Source of the DNA: Sphingopyxis fribergensis
GTDB taxonomy: Bacteria; Pseudomonadota; Alphaproteobacteria; Sphingomonadales; Sphingomonadaceae
Length of the DNA stretch: 64,000 bases
NCBI RefSeq assembly: GCF_000803645.1
Contig: NZ_CP009122.1
Span: 3,758,501-3,822,500 of the forward strand
Direction of reading: 5' to 3'
Part shown: positions 28,013-38,420 of the stretch, in pieces
Layout: each line of letters starts with the position of its first letter
How positions within the stretch are numbered: the first letter of the stretch is position 1
Notes under the pieces: generated by a model
Seen by the model: the letters and a program-made list of their open reading frames with translations, nothing else
Told to the model about the DNA's origin: nothing
Databases searched by the model: none
Translations under genes and position numbers: made by a program

Positions 28013-30199
28013 ATGGCGAAACGGGTCTGGACTGCCGCGCTGCTGGGCGGCGCGGCACTGGCATTGGCTTCATGCAACGCATCGAAGAATGACAGCATCT
28101 CGGGCGGCGCGTCGCTCGACGCGGCGGAAAAAGCCAGCGAGACCCTGCTCAAGACCGGCGGCAACGGCGACGATTGGGCCGGCATCGGCTACAGCTATGA
28201 CGAACAGCGGTTCAGCCCGCTCACCGACATCAACGACCAGAATGTCGGCCAGCTCGGTATCGCCTGGACGGCCGACCTCGACGATGCGCGCGGTCAGGAG
28301 GCGACGCCGGTGGTCGTCGACGGCGTGATGTATGTGACGCACGCCTGGTCGAAGGTCAGCGCCTGGGACGCCGCGACCGGCAAGTCCTTGTGGAAATTCG
28401 ACCCCAAGGTTCCCGGCGAACGTGCCGTCAGCGCCTGCTGCGACGTCGTCAACCGGGGCGTTGCTGTTTGGGGCGATAAGGTCTTCGTCGGCGCACTCGA
28501 CGGCCGCCTGATCGCGCTCGACAAAAGGACCGGCCAGGAGATCTGGGCGACGCAAACCTTTGACACATCGAAACCCTATACCATCACCGGCGCGCCGCGC
28601 GTCGTGAAGGACATGGTGCTGATCGGCAACGGCGGCGCCGAATTCGGGGTGCGCGGCTATGTTACCGCTTACGACGCCGACACCGGCAAGAAGCGCTGGC
28701 GCTTCTACACCGCGCCCAATCCGACCAAGGCGAAGGATGGCGCGGCCTCCGACGACATCTTCGCATCGAAAGCCAACGCCACCTGGTCCGACCAGGGCGA
28801 GTGGCAGACCTCGGGCGGCGGCGGCACCGTGTGGGACGCGATCGTCTACGACAAGGATCTCGACCAGATCTATCTCGGCGTCGGCAACGGCAATCCGTGG
28901 AACCACGGCACGCGCTCGAACGGCGAAGGCGACAACTGGTTCCTCTCTTCAGTCGTCGCGCTCGACGCCATGACGGGCAAGTACAAGTGGCACTATCAGG
29001 AGACGCCGGGCGAGACGTGGGACTATACCGCGACCCAGCCGATCATCCTCGCCGAGCAGGCGGTGAACGGCACGCCGACCAAGGTGCTGTACCACGCGCC
29101 GAAAAACGGCTTCTTCTTCACCATCGACCGCAACAACGGCAAGCTGATCGACGCCAAGCCTTTCGTCGACGGGATCAACTGGGCCACCGGCTACGACATG
29201 GCGACGGGCCGCCCGATCGAGACGCCTGAATCGCGCTTCTACAAGACCGGCAAGCCGTTCATCGCGATCCCCGGCGCGCTCGGCGCGCATAATTGGCACC
29301 CGATGAGCTACAATCCCGCAACCGGCCTCGTCTATATTCCGGCGCAGCAGATCCCGCAGGGCTATCTCGCCGACATGACCGAACTCGACAAGCGCAAGGT
29401 CGTCGGCTTCAACATCGGCGCGTCGCTCACCGCAACGATGCTGCCCGACGACAAGGCGGCGTATCGCGCCGCGGTCGCCGCGACCACCGGCCGCCTCGTC
29501 GCCTTCGATCCGCGCACCGGCAAGGTCGCCTGGGCGGTCGACCATCCCGCGGCATGGAACGGCGGCACGATGACCACCGCGGGCAACCTCGTCTTCCAGG
29601 GCACCAGCCTCGGCCGCTTCCGCGCCTATGCCGCCGACACGGGCAAGCAGTTGCTCGACCTCGACATGCAGTCGGGGATCGTCAGCGCGCCCTCGACCTT
29701 CCGCGTCGGCGGCGTCCAGTACATCGCCTTCCAGACGAGCAAGGGCGGCGCCTTCCCGCTCGTCGCGGGTGTCGCGGGCGGCGCAACGCGCAAGATCCCG
29801 AACATCCCGCGCCTGATCGTGCTCAAGATCGGCGGCACGATGAAGCTCCCCGCCCCGCCGCCGACGACGACTCTCGCGTGGAACCCGCCGCCGATGACCG
29901 CATCGCCGGCACAGGTCGCCGCGGGCAAGGCGCATTTCGGGCGCTATTGCATCGTCTGCCACGGCGACAGCGCGATCGGCAACGGCTTCACCCCCGACCT
30001 CCGCGTCTCGGGCACGCTCGCCAATGCCGATGCGTGGAAGGGCGTGGTGATCGGCGGCGCGCTGAAAGACCGCGGCATGGTGAGCTTCGCGAACGTACTC
30101 ACCCCCGCCGATGCCGAGGCGATTCGCGCCTATGTCATCGAGCGGTCGAACTGGACTAAAGCCAATCTGGCGGACTCAGCGGCGCCGATGGGGCGCTGA
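28013..30199 (+). CDS. PQQ- and heme-dependent alcohol dehydrogenase, lipoprotein
   Basis: The 728-aa protein is a quinohemoprotein of the methanol/ethanol dehydrogenase type. The N-terminus is a lipoprotein signal (LALASCNAS), so the protein is membrane anchored in the periplasm. The propeller domain (~30-590) includes the adjacent cysteines SACCDVVNRGVAVW typical of PQQ alcohol dehydrogenases and DGRLIALDKRTG repeats. The C-terminal domain carries one heme c site, CIVCHG. It would oxidise alcohols and pass electrons to cytochromes. PQQ synthesis genes are not in the window. The ATG at 28013 follows GAGAGCAAGGG. Confidence 0.9.
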   Translation: MAKRVWTAALLGGAALALASCNASKNDSISGGASLDAAEKASETLLKTGGNGDDWAGIGYSYDEQRFSPLTDINDQNVGQLGIAWTADLDDARGQEATPVVVDGVMYVTHAWSKVSAWDAATGKSLWKFDPKVPGERAVSACCDVVNRGVAVWGDKVFVGALDGRLIALDKRTGQEIWATQTFDTSKPYTITGAPRVVKDMVLIGNGGAEFGVRGYVTAYDADTGKKRWRFYTAPNPTKAKDGAASDDIFASKANATWSDQGEWQTSGGGGTVWDAIVYDKDLDQIYLGVGNGNPWNHGTRSNGEGDNWFLSSVVALDAMTGKYKWHYQETPGETWDYTATQPIILAEQAVNGTPTKVLYHAPKNGFFFTIDRNNGKLIDAKPFVDGINWATGYDMATGRPIETPESRFYKTGKPFIAIPGALGAHNWHPMSYNPATGLVYIPAQQIPQGYLADMTELDKRKVVGFNIGASLTATMLPDDKAAYRAAVAATTGRLVAFDPRTGKVAWAVDHPAAWNGGTMTTAGNLVFQGTSLGRFRAYAADTGKQLLDLDMQSGIVSAPSTFRVGGVQYIAFQTSKGGAFPLVAGVAGGATRKIPNIPRLIVLKIGGTMKLPAPPPTTTLAWNPPPMTASPAQVAAGKAHFGRYCIVCHGDSAIGNGFTPDLRVSGTLANADAWKGVVIGGALKDRGMVSFANVLTPADAEAIRAYVIERSNWTKANLADSAAPMGR

Positions 30200-30205
30200 T
30201 ATCCC

Positions 30206-30240
30206 GATCCTCCCTGTGGCCGCAGGCCATGGGGAGGATC
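30206..30240. terminator. Long hairpin after the alcohol dehydrogenase gene
   Basis: GATCCTCCC and GGGAGGATC form a 9-bp outer stem with an inner TGGCC/GGCCA stem. It lies 6 nt after the stop. It also fits a family of CTCCC/GGGAG intergenic palindromes (see repeats at 36898-37060). Confidence 0.65.
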
Positions 30241-30353
30241 AATCGAGGCCTGCTGCCGCTTTTTTAGGCACCGCAACCGCCGCTTTGCTCACCCCTTAAG
30301 CACCGCCGCAAATTCGTTTCAAATTTCTTACCAAAACCCCGCGATTCGCCAAT

Positions 30354-30369
30354 TGGCACGGCTTTTGAT
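30354..30369 (+). promoter_or_regulatory. Candidate sigma-54 promoter for glnB-glnA
   Basis: TGGCACGGCTTTTGAT has the -24 element TGGCAC and a -12 like TTGAT (GA instead of GC). Downstream, GGTGC and GCACC half sites (30371-30398) could be part of an NtrC-type enhancer. It is about 110 nt before the glnB GTG. The match is imperfect. Confidence 0.4.
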
Positions 30370-30429
30370 TGGTGCAAGATGGCGGGACATCGCACCGACT
30401 CGACGGCAGACCGGACCAGGCACGCCTGA

Positions 30430-30819
<390 letters not shown>

Positions 30820-30890
30820 TCATTCGCATTATTCGAAAACCCGACAATCCCCGGCACGCCGGACCATTTCGCAAGAAGGAAGCATAGACC

Positions 30891-32303
30891 ATGGCTACGA
30901 AGCCCAAGGATATCATCGCGCGGATCAAGGAAAACGACATCGAGTGGGTCGACCTGCGCTTCACCGACCCCAAGGGCAAGTGGCAGCATCTGACCATGGT
31001 CGCCTCGGTCCTCGGCGAGGACGAACTCGAAGACGGCCTGATGTTCGATGGTTCGTCGATCGAAGGCTGGAAGGCGATCAACGAGTCCGACATGATCCTG
31101 AAGCCCGACCTCGACGCCGTCTATGACGATCCCTTCTCGGCGACGCCGATGCTCGTGATCTTCTGCGACATCGTCGAACCGTCGACCGGCGAAGGCTATG
31201 CCCGCGACCCGCGCACGACGGCCAAGCGCGCCGAGGCCTATGTTGCCTCGACCGGCATCGGCGACACCGTCTATGTCGGCCCCGAAGCCGAATTCTTCAT
31301 GTTCGACGACGTCCGTTTCGAAACCGGCTACAACAAGTCGGGCTTCGAGATCGACGATATCGAGCTGCCGACGAACACCGGCCGCGCTTACGAAGGCGGC
31401 AACCTCGGCCACCGTCCGCGCGCCAAGGGCGGCTATTTCCCCGTCGCCCCGGTCGACAGCGCCGTCGACATCCGCGCCGAAATGGTCTCGACGATGCTCG
31501 AACTCGGCCTGCCGTGCGACAAGCATCACCACGAAGTCGCCGCGGCGCAGCACGAACTCGGCCTGACGTTCGGCACGCTGACCGAAACCGCCGACCGCAT
31601 GCAGATCTATAAATATGTCGTGCACCAGGTCGCGCACGCTTACGGCAAGACCGCAACCTTCATGCCGAAGCCGATCAAGGACGACAATGGCAGCGGCATG
31701 CACACCCACATCTCGATCTGGGAAAAGGGCAAGCCGCTCTTCGCAGGCAATGGCTATGCCGGCCTTTCGGACATGTGCCTCTATTTCATCGGCGGTGTGG
31801 TCAAACATGCCAAGGCGCTCAACGCCTTCACCAACCCGACGACGAACAGCTACAAGCGCCTCGTCCCGGGCTTCGAAGCGCCGGTGCTGCTCGCTTATTC
31901 GAGCCGCAACCGCTCGGCCTCGTGCCGCATCCCTTATGGTGCGGGCGCCAAGTCGAAGCGCGTCGAATTCCGCTTCCCCGACGCGATGGCGAACCCCTAT
32001 CTTTGCTATTCGGCGCTGCTGATGGCGGGCCTCGACGGCATCCAGAACAAGATCCACCCGGGCGACCCGATGGACAAGAACCTCTACGACCTGCCGCCCG
32101 AGGAACTGAGCGAAGTCCCGACCGTCTGCGCATCCCTGCGCGAAGCGCTCGACAGCCTGATGGCCGATCACGACTTCCTGCTGAAGGGCGACGTGTTCTC
32201 GAAGGACCAGATCGAAGCCTATGTCGAGCTGAAGTGGGACGAAGTCTATCGCTTCGAACAGACCCCGAGCCCGGTCGAATTCGACATGTACTACAGCGCC
32301 TGA
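30891..32303 (+). CDS. glnA: Glutamine synthetase type I
   Basis: The 470-aa enzyme condenses glutamate and ammonia. Motifs are [18 protein letters not shown], the ATP-binding [16 protein letters not shown], and [18 protein letters not shown] contains the Tyr (~398) that is adenylylated in GSI-beta enzymes, so regulation by GlnE and PII is expected. The glnB-glnA arrangement is conventional. A stem-loop follows the stop. Confidence 0.96.
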   Translation: MATKPKDIIARIKENDIEWVDLRFTDPKGKWQHLTMVASVLGEDELEDGLMFDGSSIEGWKAINESDMILKPDLDAVYDDPFSATPMLVIFCDIVEPSTGEGYARDPRTTAKRAEAYVASTGIGDTVYVGPEAEFFMFDDVRFETGYNKSGFEIDDIELPTNTGRAYEGGNLGHRPRAKGGYFPVAPVDSAVDIRAEMVSTMLELGLPCDKHHHEVAAAQHELGLTFGTLTETADRMQIYKYVVHQVAHAYGKTATFMPKPIKDDNGSGMHTHISIWEKGKPLFAGNGYAGLSDMCLYFIGGVVKHAKALNAFTNPTTNSYKRLVPGFEAPVLLAYSSRNRSASCRIPYGAGAKSKRVEFRFPDAMANPYLCYSALLMAGLDGIQNKIHPGDPMDKNLYDLPPEELSEVPTVCASLREALDSLMADHDFLLKGDVFSKDQIEAYVELKWDEVYRFEQTPSPVEFDMYYSA

Positions 32304-32321
32304 TCCCAGCGGTCAGTTACG

Positions 32322-32369
32322 CCAAGGGAGGGCGTCCGGTTCGGGGGAACCGGGCGCCCTTTCCCTTGG
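32322..32369 (+). terminator. Extended hairpin after glnA
   Basis: The region folds into a long stem: CCAAGGGA/TCCCTTGG outside, GGGCG/CGCCC and CCGGTTC/GAACCGG inside, with a GGGG loop. A short T-run (CCCTTTCCC) lies in the 3' arm. Confidence 0.6.
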
Positions 32370-32518
32370 TCGCGACAAGCTCGACGATTTTGAAGAGGTC
32401 GGGGAACCCATTTTAGGCGGCGCCGCCACGCATTGTGGTAAACCGGCGGGGTTGCGATCCTTCGGAGCGGGTGGCAGGTTGGCTTCGGGTGGGTTCGATC
32501 GCGAAAGGCTGTTTGCCC

Positions 32519-33988
32519 ATGCGGATGCGCGTATTTGTCGCCCTCACCCCCCTGATCATGGCTTCGTGCGGCGGCGGAGGGGATAGCGGTGGTAGCACCC
32601 CACCCACGGCGAACGCCCCGCCGACCTTCACTTCGCTGCAGACCGCCAGCGTCGCGGAAAACACGGCCGGCGCCTATCACGCAACCGCGAACGATCCCAA
32701 TGGCGACGCGCTGACTTTTGCCATCGACGGCGGCGCCGACGCGGCACTGTTTTCGATCACGACCGCCGGGGCGCTGCGTTTCAATGCCGCGCCCGATTAC
32801 GACCTGCCCGGCGATGCGAATGGCGACAATGTCTATTCCGTCCAGCTGCGCGTCAGCGATGCCAGCGCCAGCGCGACGCAGGCGGTCAACATCACCGTTA
32901 CCAACAGCCGCGAAGGCATTTCGGTCGCGCGCGTCGGGACCGGCTTCAGCCAGCCGCTCTACGTCGCGCCGATCCCGGGGAGCAGCAACGTCTATGTCGT
33001 CGAAAAGGGCGGCAATGTGTACCGCTTCGATCCCGCGAACGGCAACCGAACGCTCGTCCTCGACATCACAGACATTTCGACAAGCGGCGAGCGCGGGCTG
33101 CTTGGGCTCGCCGCCTATCCCGATCACGCGACGACGCAGCGGCTGCTCGCCGTCGCGACCGCCGCCGACGGCACGGTACAGGTGCGCCGCTACACGCTCG
33201 GCCAGCCGAACAGTTCGACCGTTTACGACATAGTGCTCAGCGTGCCGCATCCGGGCGCCGACAATCACAATGGCGGCTGGATCGGCTTCGGTCCCGACGG
33301 CCTCGTCTATGTCGCGGTGGGCGACGGTGGCGGCGGGGGCGATCCCGGCAACAACGCACAAAACACCAATGTCCGGCTCGGCAAGATATTGCGCCTGTCG
33401 ATCGGCGCGAACGGCAGCACTTATGCGCCCGCGCCCGGCAACCCCTTCCTGTCGGGCGGCGGCGATCCCTATGTCTTTGCCTATGGGCTGCGCAATCCGT
33501 TCCGCGCCTCATTCAACGGCTCAACACTGCTGATCGGCGATGTCGGCCAGTCGGCGGTCGAGGAAATCGACATGGTGACGACGACGCAGCCCGGACTCAA
33601 TTTCGGGTGGCGCTTTCTTGAAGGCACACAGCCCTTTTCGGGCACCGCGCCAGGCGGCCTCACGCCTCCCGTGACCGAATATTTCCGCGGCAACGGTCCG
33701 CGGCAAGGCGCAACGGTCACCGGCGGCTATGTCTATCGCGGTCCGGTCACATCGTTGCAGGGTCAATATGTTTTTGCCGATTTCATCGCCGGAAACGTGT
33801 GGACCGTCCCCTTCTCCAGCCTCGCCGCCGGACAAACGCTCCCCTCCTCACGCTTTGCACGGCGAAACGAGGATTTTGCGCCCGACGCCGGGACGATCAG
33901 CCAGATCGCCTCGTTCGGCGAAGACAGCGCGGGCAACCTCTTCCTGGTCAGCATCGGCGGCGATATTTTCATGGTGCGCCCGGGCTAA
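32519..33988 (+). CDS. PQQ sugar dehydrogenase-like (sorbosone dehydrogenase) lipoprotein with N-terminal Ig-like domain
   Basis: A 489-aa lipoprotein (lipobox MASC, Cys15) starts at ATG 32519. The first ~120 residues resemble a cadherin-like domain (PPTFTSLQTASVAENTAGAYHATANDPNGDALTFAIDGGAD). The rest is a beta-propeller of the glucose/sorbosone dehydrogenase family (NVYVVEKGGNVYRFDP, GERGLLGLAAYPDH, NHNGGWIGFGPDGLVYVAVGDGG, FAYGLRNPFRASF, GDVGQSAVEEI). It probably binds PQQ or a similar quinone and acts outside the inner membrane. The glycine-rich segment after Cys is typical of lipoprotein linkers. Confidence 0.85.
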   Translation: MRMRVFVALTPLIMASCGGGGDSGGSTPPTANAPPTFTSLQTASVAENTAGAYHATANDPNGDALTFAIDGGADAALFSITTAGALRFNAAPDYDLPGDANGDNVYSVQLRVSDASASATQAVNITVTNSREGISVARVGTGFSQPLYVAPIPGSSNVYVVEKGGNVYRFDPANGNRTLVLDITDISTSGERGLLGLAAYPDHATTQRLLAVATAADGTVQVRRYTLGQPNSSTVYDIVLSVPHPGADNHNGGWIGFGPDGLVYVAVGDGGGGGDPGNNAQNTNVRLGKILRLSIGANGSTYAPAPGNPFLSGGGDPYVFAYGLRNPFRASFNGSTLLIGDVGQSAVEEIDMVTTTQPGLNFGWRFLEGTQPFSGTAPGGLTPPVTEYFRGNGPRQGATVTGGYVYRGPVTSLQGQYVFADFIAGNVWTVPFSSLAAGQTLPSSRFARRNEDFAPDAGTISQIASFGEDSAGNLFLVSIGGDIFMVRPG

Positions 33989-34044
33989 CCGCTTGCGGCC
34001 TTTGGAAGCGCACGGCACAAGCATGCCCCACAGGAGGCCTTCCC

Positions 34045-35355
34045 ATGAAATCATTGCCCTTTGCCGCTCTCGTCGCCCTTCATCTGACGCTCGCCCCCGC
34101 CGCGCAGGCGAAGCTGACGAAGGCCGAAAGCGGCATGGCAAAGACGGTCGAGGCCGAACAGCCGCGTTCGCTCGCGCTGCTCGAAAAGCTCGTCAACCAG
34201 AACAGCGGCTCGCTGAATCTGGAGGGTGTCGAGAAGGTCGGACAAATGATGCGCGTCGAACTCGAGCCGCTCGGGTTCAAGGTCGAATGGAAGCCGATGA
34301 CCGACACCGGCCGCGCGGGCCATTTGATCGCGACGCACACCGGCAAGCCCGATGCCAAGCGCCTGCTTCTCATCGCGCATCTCGACACCGTCTTCGAACC
34401 CGATTCGCCCTTTCAGAAATTCACAAGGCTGGGCGATATGGGCGAAGGGCCCGGCGCCGGTGACGACAAGGGCGGCATGGTCGTGATCGTCGCGGCGCTC
34501 CGTGCGATGCAGGCGGCGGGGACGCTCAAGGACTCCAATATCGAAATCCATATGACCGGCGACGAGGAGGATTCGGGCAGCCCGATCGAGAAAGCGCGCG
34601 CCGACCTGATCGCCGCAGGCAAGCGCAGCGACGTCGCGCTCGATTTCGAAGGACTCGTCCGCGACAATGGCGCCGACATGGGCTCGGTCGCGCGCCGCTC
34701 GTCGGACAGCTGGACGGTCACCGCGACCGGCAAGAGCGCGCACAGTTCGGGCGTTTTCAGCGCCGCCGCAGGCGATGGCGCGATCTACGAACTGACGCGC
34801 ATCATCCATCGCTTCCGCACCGAGCTGCCCGAACCGAACCTGACCTTCAACGTCGGGCTGATCGCTGGCGGACAGCAGGCAGAGCTCGACGCAGGCGGCA
34901 TCCGCGCGACGGTCAATGGCAAGACCAATATCATCGCGCCGATCGCCATCGCGCGCGGCGACCTCCGCGCGCTGTCGCCCGGACAGATCGAGCGCGTGAA
35001 GGCGAAGATGGCGGCAATCGTCGCCGAGCATGCGCCCGGCACCGACGCCAAGATCGCCTTCGATCCCGGCGGCTATCCCTCGATGGCGCCGACCGACGGC
35101 AATCGCGCGCTGCTGACCAAATTGAACGGCGTGAACCGCGACCTCGGGCTTGCCGAAATGGCGCCGCTCGATCCGCTGAAGCGCGGTGCGGGCGATATCA
35201 GCTTCGTCGCCGCCGACGTCGACGGACTCGCGGGGCTCGGGCCGTACAGCACCGGCGACCATGCGCCGGGCGAAGCGGTCGACATCCCCAGTATCGCGCG
35301 CCAGGCTACGCGCGCGGCCATATTGATGTCACGCCTTTCGGCTGAAAAGCGTTAG
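34045..35355 (+). CDS. M20 family carboxypeptidase, exported
   Basis: The 436-aa protein has a signal peptide (LVALHLTLAPAAQA). The metal site is canonical: LLIAHLDTVFE (His, Asp), GAGDDKGGM (bridging Asp) and MTGDEEDSGSP (Glu pair). The dimerisation domain lies at ~220-330. It is like glutamate carboxypeptidase (CPG2) and would release C-terminal amino acids in the periplasm. AGGAGG precedes the ATG. It contrasts with the M20 paralogue at 13146, which lacks two of these ligands. Confidence 0.9.
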   Translation: MKSLPFAALVALHLTLAPAAQAKLTKAESGMAKTVEAEQPRSLALLEKLVNQNSGSLNLEGVEKVGQMMRVELEPLGFKVEWKPMTDTGRAGHLIATHTGKPDAKRLLLIAHLDTVFEPDSPFQKFTRLGDMGEGPGAGDDKGGMVVIVAALRAMQAAGTLKDSNIEIHMTGDEEDSGSPIEKARADLIAAGKRSDVALDFEGLVRDNGADMGSVARRSSDSWTVTATGKSAHSSGVFSAAAGDGAIYELTRIIHRFRTELPEPNLTFNVGLIAGGQQAELDAGGIRATVNGKTNIIAPIAIARGDLRALSPGQIERVKAKMAAIVAEHAPGTDAKIAFDPGGYPSMAPTDGNRALLTKLNGVNRDLGLAEMAPLDPLKRGAGDISFVAADVDGLAGLGPYSTGDHAPGEAVDIPSIARQATRAAILMSRLSAEKR

Positions 35356-35451
35356 GCTGCCACCTTTCGCAGTTGGCCTTGCTTGATTCATCCGCCACAG
35401 TGATTAGGTAGCAAAGCGAGACGGAAACCACCGCCGATTGGGAGACAGAAG

Positions 35452-36888
35452 ATGAGCGACACCGCAACGCACCTCAAGCAGAACTACATCGGCGGCCAAT
35501 GGGTCGACAGCAAGGGCGGCAAGCCGCACGACGTCATCAACCCCGCGACCGAAGAGGCCGCCTCGACGATCGTCCTCGGCACCGCCGCCGACGTCGACGA
35601 TGCCGTCGCCGCGGCGCGCGAAGCCTTGAAGAGCTGGTCGCAGACGACGCGTGAGGAACGCCTCGACCTCCTCAACCGCATCGTCGAGGAATATAAGAAG
35701 CGTGCCCCCGACCTTGCCAAGTCGATGGCATCGGAAATGGGCGCCCCCGTCAGCTTCGCGGGCACGGCGCAGGTTGGCGCGGGCATCGGCGGCTTCCTCG
35801 GCACGATCGCCGCACTCAAGGATTTCGCCTTCACCGAAAAATATGCCGCGGGCGTCATCGCCTATGAACCCATCGGCGTCGTCGGCATGATCACGCCGTG
35901 GAACTGGCCGCTGAACCAGATCGCGCTGAAGGTCGCCCCCGCGCTCGCTGGCGGCAACACGATGGTGCTGAAGCCCTCCGAAGAATGCCCCGGCAACGCG
36001 ACGATCTTTGCCGAGATTCTCGACGCGGCGGGCGTGCCGCCGGGCGTCTTCAACCTCGTCCAGGGCGACGGCCCGACCGTCGGCAACGCGATCAGCGCAC
36101 ACCCTGGCATCGAAATGGTGAGCTTCACCGGCTCGACCCGCGCCGGCATCCTCGTCGCCAAGGCGGCCGCCGACACCGTCAAGCGCGTCCATCAGGAACT
36201 CGGCGGCAAGTCGCCGAACATCGTCCTTCCCGACGCCGATTTCGCCGCCGTGCTGCCCCCGACGGTGCAGGGCGTGCTCGTCAACACCGGCCAGAGCTGC
36301 ATCGCGCCGACGCGCATCCTCGTCCAGAAGGACCGCGAAGCCGAAGCCGTCGGCGTCATCAAGGCGATGTTCGACGGCACGCAGGTCGGCGACCCGATGA
36401 GCGAAGGCGGCCACATCGGCCCCGTCGTCAACAAGGCGCAGTTCGACAAGATCCAGGGGCTGATCCAGTCGGCAATCGACGAAGGCGCGACGCTGGAGAC
36501 CGGCGGCACCGGTCTGCCGTCGAACGTCAACCGCGGCTATTATATCAAGCCGACGGTTTTTTCGGGCGTCACGCGCGACATGCGGATCGCGAACGAGGAA
36601 ATCTTTGGCCCCGTCGCGACGATCATGGCCTATGGCGACCTCGACGAAGCCGTCGATATCGCCAACGACACCGAATATGGCCTGTCGGCGGTGATCTCGG
36701 GCGATCCCGCCAAGGCGGCCGCCGTCGCACCGAAGCTGCGCGCCGGCATGGTTGCGGTCAATGCCTGGGGCCCCGGCCCCGGAGCGGCGTTCGGCGGCTA
36801 CAAGGCGTCGGGCAACGGCCGCGAAGGCGGTCTGTTCGGGCTCAAGGATTTCATGGAAGTGAAGTCGATCAGCGGCATTCCGGGCTGA
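35452..36888 (+). CDS. NAD(P)-dependent aldehyde dehydrogenase
   Basis: The 478-aa ALDH superfamily enzyme has the conserved ITPWNWPLNQI, HQELGGKSPNIV (general base Glu region), the nucleophile Cys in NTGQSCIAPTR, and EEIFGPVATIMAYGDLDEA. It is complete and of normal length. GGGAGACAG lies before the ATG. It could act on aldehydes from the alcohol dehydrogenase 5 kb upstream, but the gene order gives no firm link; substrate unknown. Confidence 0.92.
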   Translation: MSDTATHLKQNYIGGQWVDSKGGKPHDVINPATEEAASTIVLGTAADVDDAVAAAREALKSWSQTTREERLDLLNRIVEEYKKRAPDLAKSMASEMGAPVSFAGTAQVGAGIGGFLGTIAALKDFAFTEKYAAGVIAYEPIGVVGMITPWNWPLNQIALKVAPALAGGNTMVLKPSEECPGNATIFAEILDAAGVPPGVFNLVQGDGPTVGNAISAHPGIEMVSFTGSTRAGILVAKAAADTVKRVHQELGGKSPNIVLPDADFAAVLPPTVQGVLVNTGQSCIAPTRILVQKDREAEAVGVIKAMFDGTQVGDPMSEGGHIGPVVNKAQFDKIQGLIQSAIDEGATLETGGTGLPSNVNRGYYIKPTVFSGVTRDMRIANEEIFGPVATIMAYGDLDEAVDIANDTEYGLSAVISGDPAKAAAVAPKLRAGMVAVNAWGPGPGAAFGGYKASGNGREGGLFGLKDFMEVKSISGIPG

Positions 36889-36897
36889 ACGTGAAAA

Positions 36898-37060
36898 TCC
36901 TCCCTGCGCCGAAGGCATGGGGAGGGGGACCGCTCGCGAAGCGAGTGGTGGAGGGGCCGCAACCTTAGCGCAAATGCCCCTCCGTCAGCGCTTCGCGCTG
37001 CCACCTCCCCATCGCTTCGCGACGGGGAGGATCATTCCCCTCCCGCAAGCGGGAGGGGTT
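36898..37060. repeat. Composite of CTCCC/GGGAG palindromes
   Basis: Several imperfect palindromes in succession: CCTCCCTGCG...GGGGAGG, CGCTCGCGAAGCGAG, CAGCGCTTCGCGCTG and TCGCTTCGCGACGGGGAGG. Similar CTCCC/GGGAG arms occur at 30206-30240 and 51475-51535. No ORF is convincing in this spacer. Confidence 0.6.
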
Positions 37061-37094
37061 TTGCTTTGGGCCGATAGCGATTAAGCGCGTCCCC

Positions 37095-38321
37095 ATGACC
37101 ATGCGCTCGCCCCTCGCCCCCGCCGCCTTCCCTGCCCTCCCCGAAATCGCCGGGGTCACGCGCCGCGTTGCGCGCGCGCAGTACAAGAATTGGGACCGCT
37201 GCGACCTCACCTATGTCGAGCTTGCGCCCGGCACGATGGTCGCGGGCGTGTTCACGCGCAATGTCTGTTGCTCGTCCGAAGTCGAGCTAGGCCGCGAACA
37301 GGTCAAGGGCGGCTCGGGCCGCGCGCTGATCGTCAACGCCGGCAACAGCAACGCCTTTACCGGCTATCGCGGGCGCGAGGCAGTCGAACAGATCATGGAC
37401 CAGGTCGCGGCCCACCTCGGCTGCGCCGCGAACGAAGTCTTCGTCAGCTCGACCGGCGTCATCGGCGTGCCCTTGCCCAAAGACCGGGCGCGCGCCGGAG
37501 TCGAGGCCGCGCTGACCGCCGAGCCCTGCTCATGGGAAGCCGCCGCCGAAACGATCGGCACCACCGACACCTTCGCCAAGGGTTCGGCCGCGAGCGCGAT
37601 CGTCGGCGGCCAGATCGTCCATGTCGCCGGCATCGTCAAGGGATCGGGAATGATCGCCCCCGACATGGCGACGATGCTCGGCTATATCTTCACCGACGCT
37701 GCCGTCGCGCCCGCGCTCTTGCAGGATATGCTGAGCGAAGCGACCGGCGGCAGCTTCAACAGCATCACCGTCGACAGCGACACCTCGACCAGCGACACGG
37801 TGTTGCTCTTCGCGACGGGGCAAGCAGGCAACGCGGTCCTCAACACCCGCGACGATCCGGGGGCCGACGCGCTTTATGCCGCGATCCGCCAAGTCGCACT
37901 CGACCTTGCGCAGCAAGTCGTGCGCGACGGCGAAGGCGCGTCGAAATTCATCGAGATACAGGTGACGGGCGCGGTGAGCGACGACAGCGCCAAGCGCGTC
38001 GCGCTCGCAATCGCCAATTCGCCGCTGGTGAAAACCGCGATCGCGGGCGAGGACGCCAATTGGGGCCGTGTCGTGATGGCGGTCGGCAAGGCAGGCGAAC
38101 CTGCCGACCGCGACAAGCTCGCGATCCGCTTCGGCGACCATTGGGTGGCGAAGGACGGGCTGCCCGTCGACGGCTATGACGAAGCGCCGGTCGCGGCGCA
38201 TCTGAAGGGTCTGGACATCCGCGTCGGCGCCGACCTGGGGTTGGGCGAAGGCCGCGCGACGGTGTGGACATGCGATCTGACGCACGGTTACATCAGCATT
38301 AACGCCGATTATCGGAGCTGA
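37095..38321 (+). CDS. argJ: Bifunctional glutamate N-acetyltransferase/ornithine acetyltransferase
   Basis: ArgJ recycles the acetyl group in arginine biosynthesis. At 408 aa it is of family length. The autoproteolysis site is in DMATMLGYIFTDA, with Thr193 the nucleophile of the mature beta subunit. GNSNAFTG, FVSSTGVIGVPLP and AGEDANWGR are also conserved. The ATG at 37095 lies in a low-complexity spacer without a strong Shine-Dalgarno site. Confidence 0.94.
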   Translation: MTMRSPLAPAAFPALPEIAGVTRRVARAQYKNWDRCDLTYVELAPGTMVAGVFTRNVCCSSEVELGREQVKGGSGRALIVNAGNSNAFTGYRGREAVEQIMDQVAAHLGCAANEVFVSSTGVIGVPLPKDRARAGVEAALTAEPCSWEAAAETIGTTDTFAKGSAASAIVGGQIVHVAGIVKGSGMIAPDMATMLGYIFTDAAVAPALLQDMLSEATGGSFNSITVDSDTSTSDTVLLFATGQAGNAVLNTRDDPGADALYAAIRQVALDLAQQVVRDGEGASKFIEIQVTGAVSDDSAKRVALAIANSPLVKTAIAGEDANWGRVVMAVGKAGEPADRDKLAIRFGDHWVAKDGLPVDGYDEAPVAAHLKGLDIRVGADLGLGEGRATVWTCDLTHGYISINADYRS

Positions 38322-38331
38322 TACCGCAATA

Positions 38332-38413
38332 TCGTCACCCCGGACTTGATCCGGGGTCCACAACTCACCTTTGCGCGGTCAGCCTGGATCCCGGATCAAG
38401 TCCGGGATGACGA
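38332..38413. repeat. Palindromic repeat between convergent argJ and trxA
   Basis: Two hairpins (CCCCGGA-CTTGA-TCCGGGG and its partner TCCCGGATCAAGTCCGGGA) are arranged as an inverted repeat with outer TCGTCA/TGACGA arms. This resembles the element at 16782-16857 in plan but not in stem sequence. It probably terminates both genes. Confidence 0.75.
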
Positions 38414-38420
38414 AAAAGGA

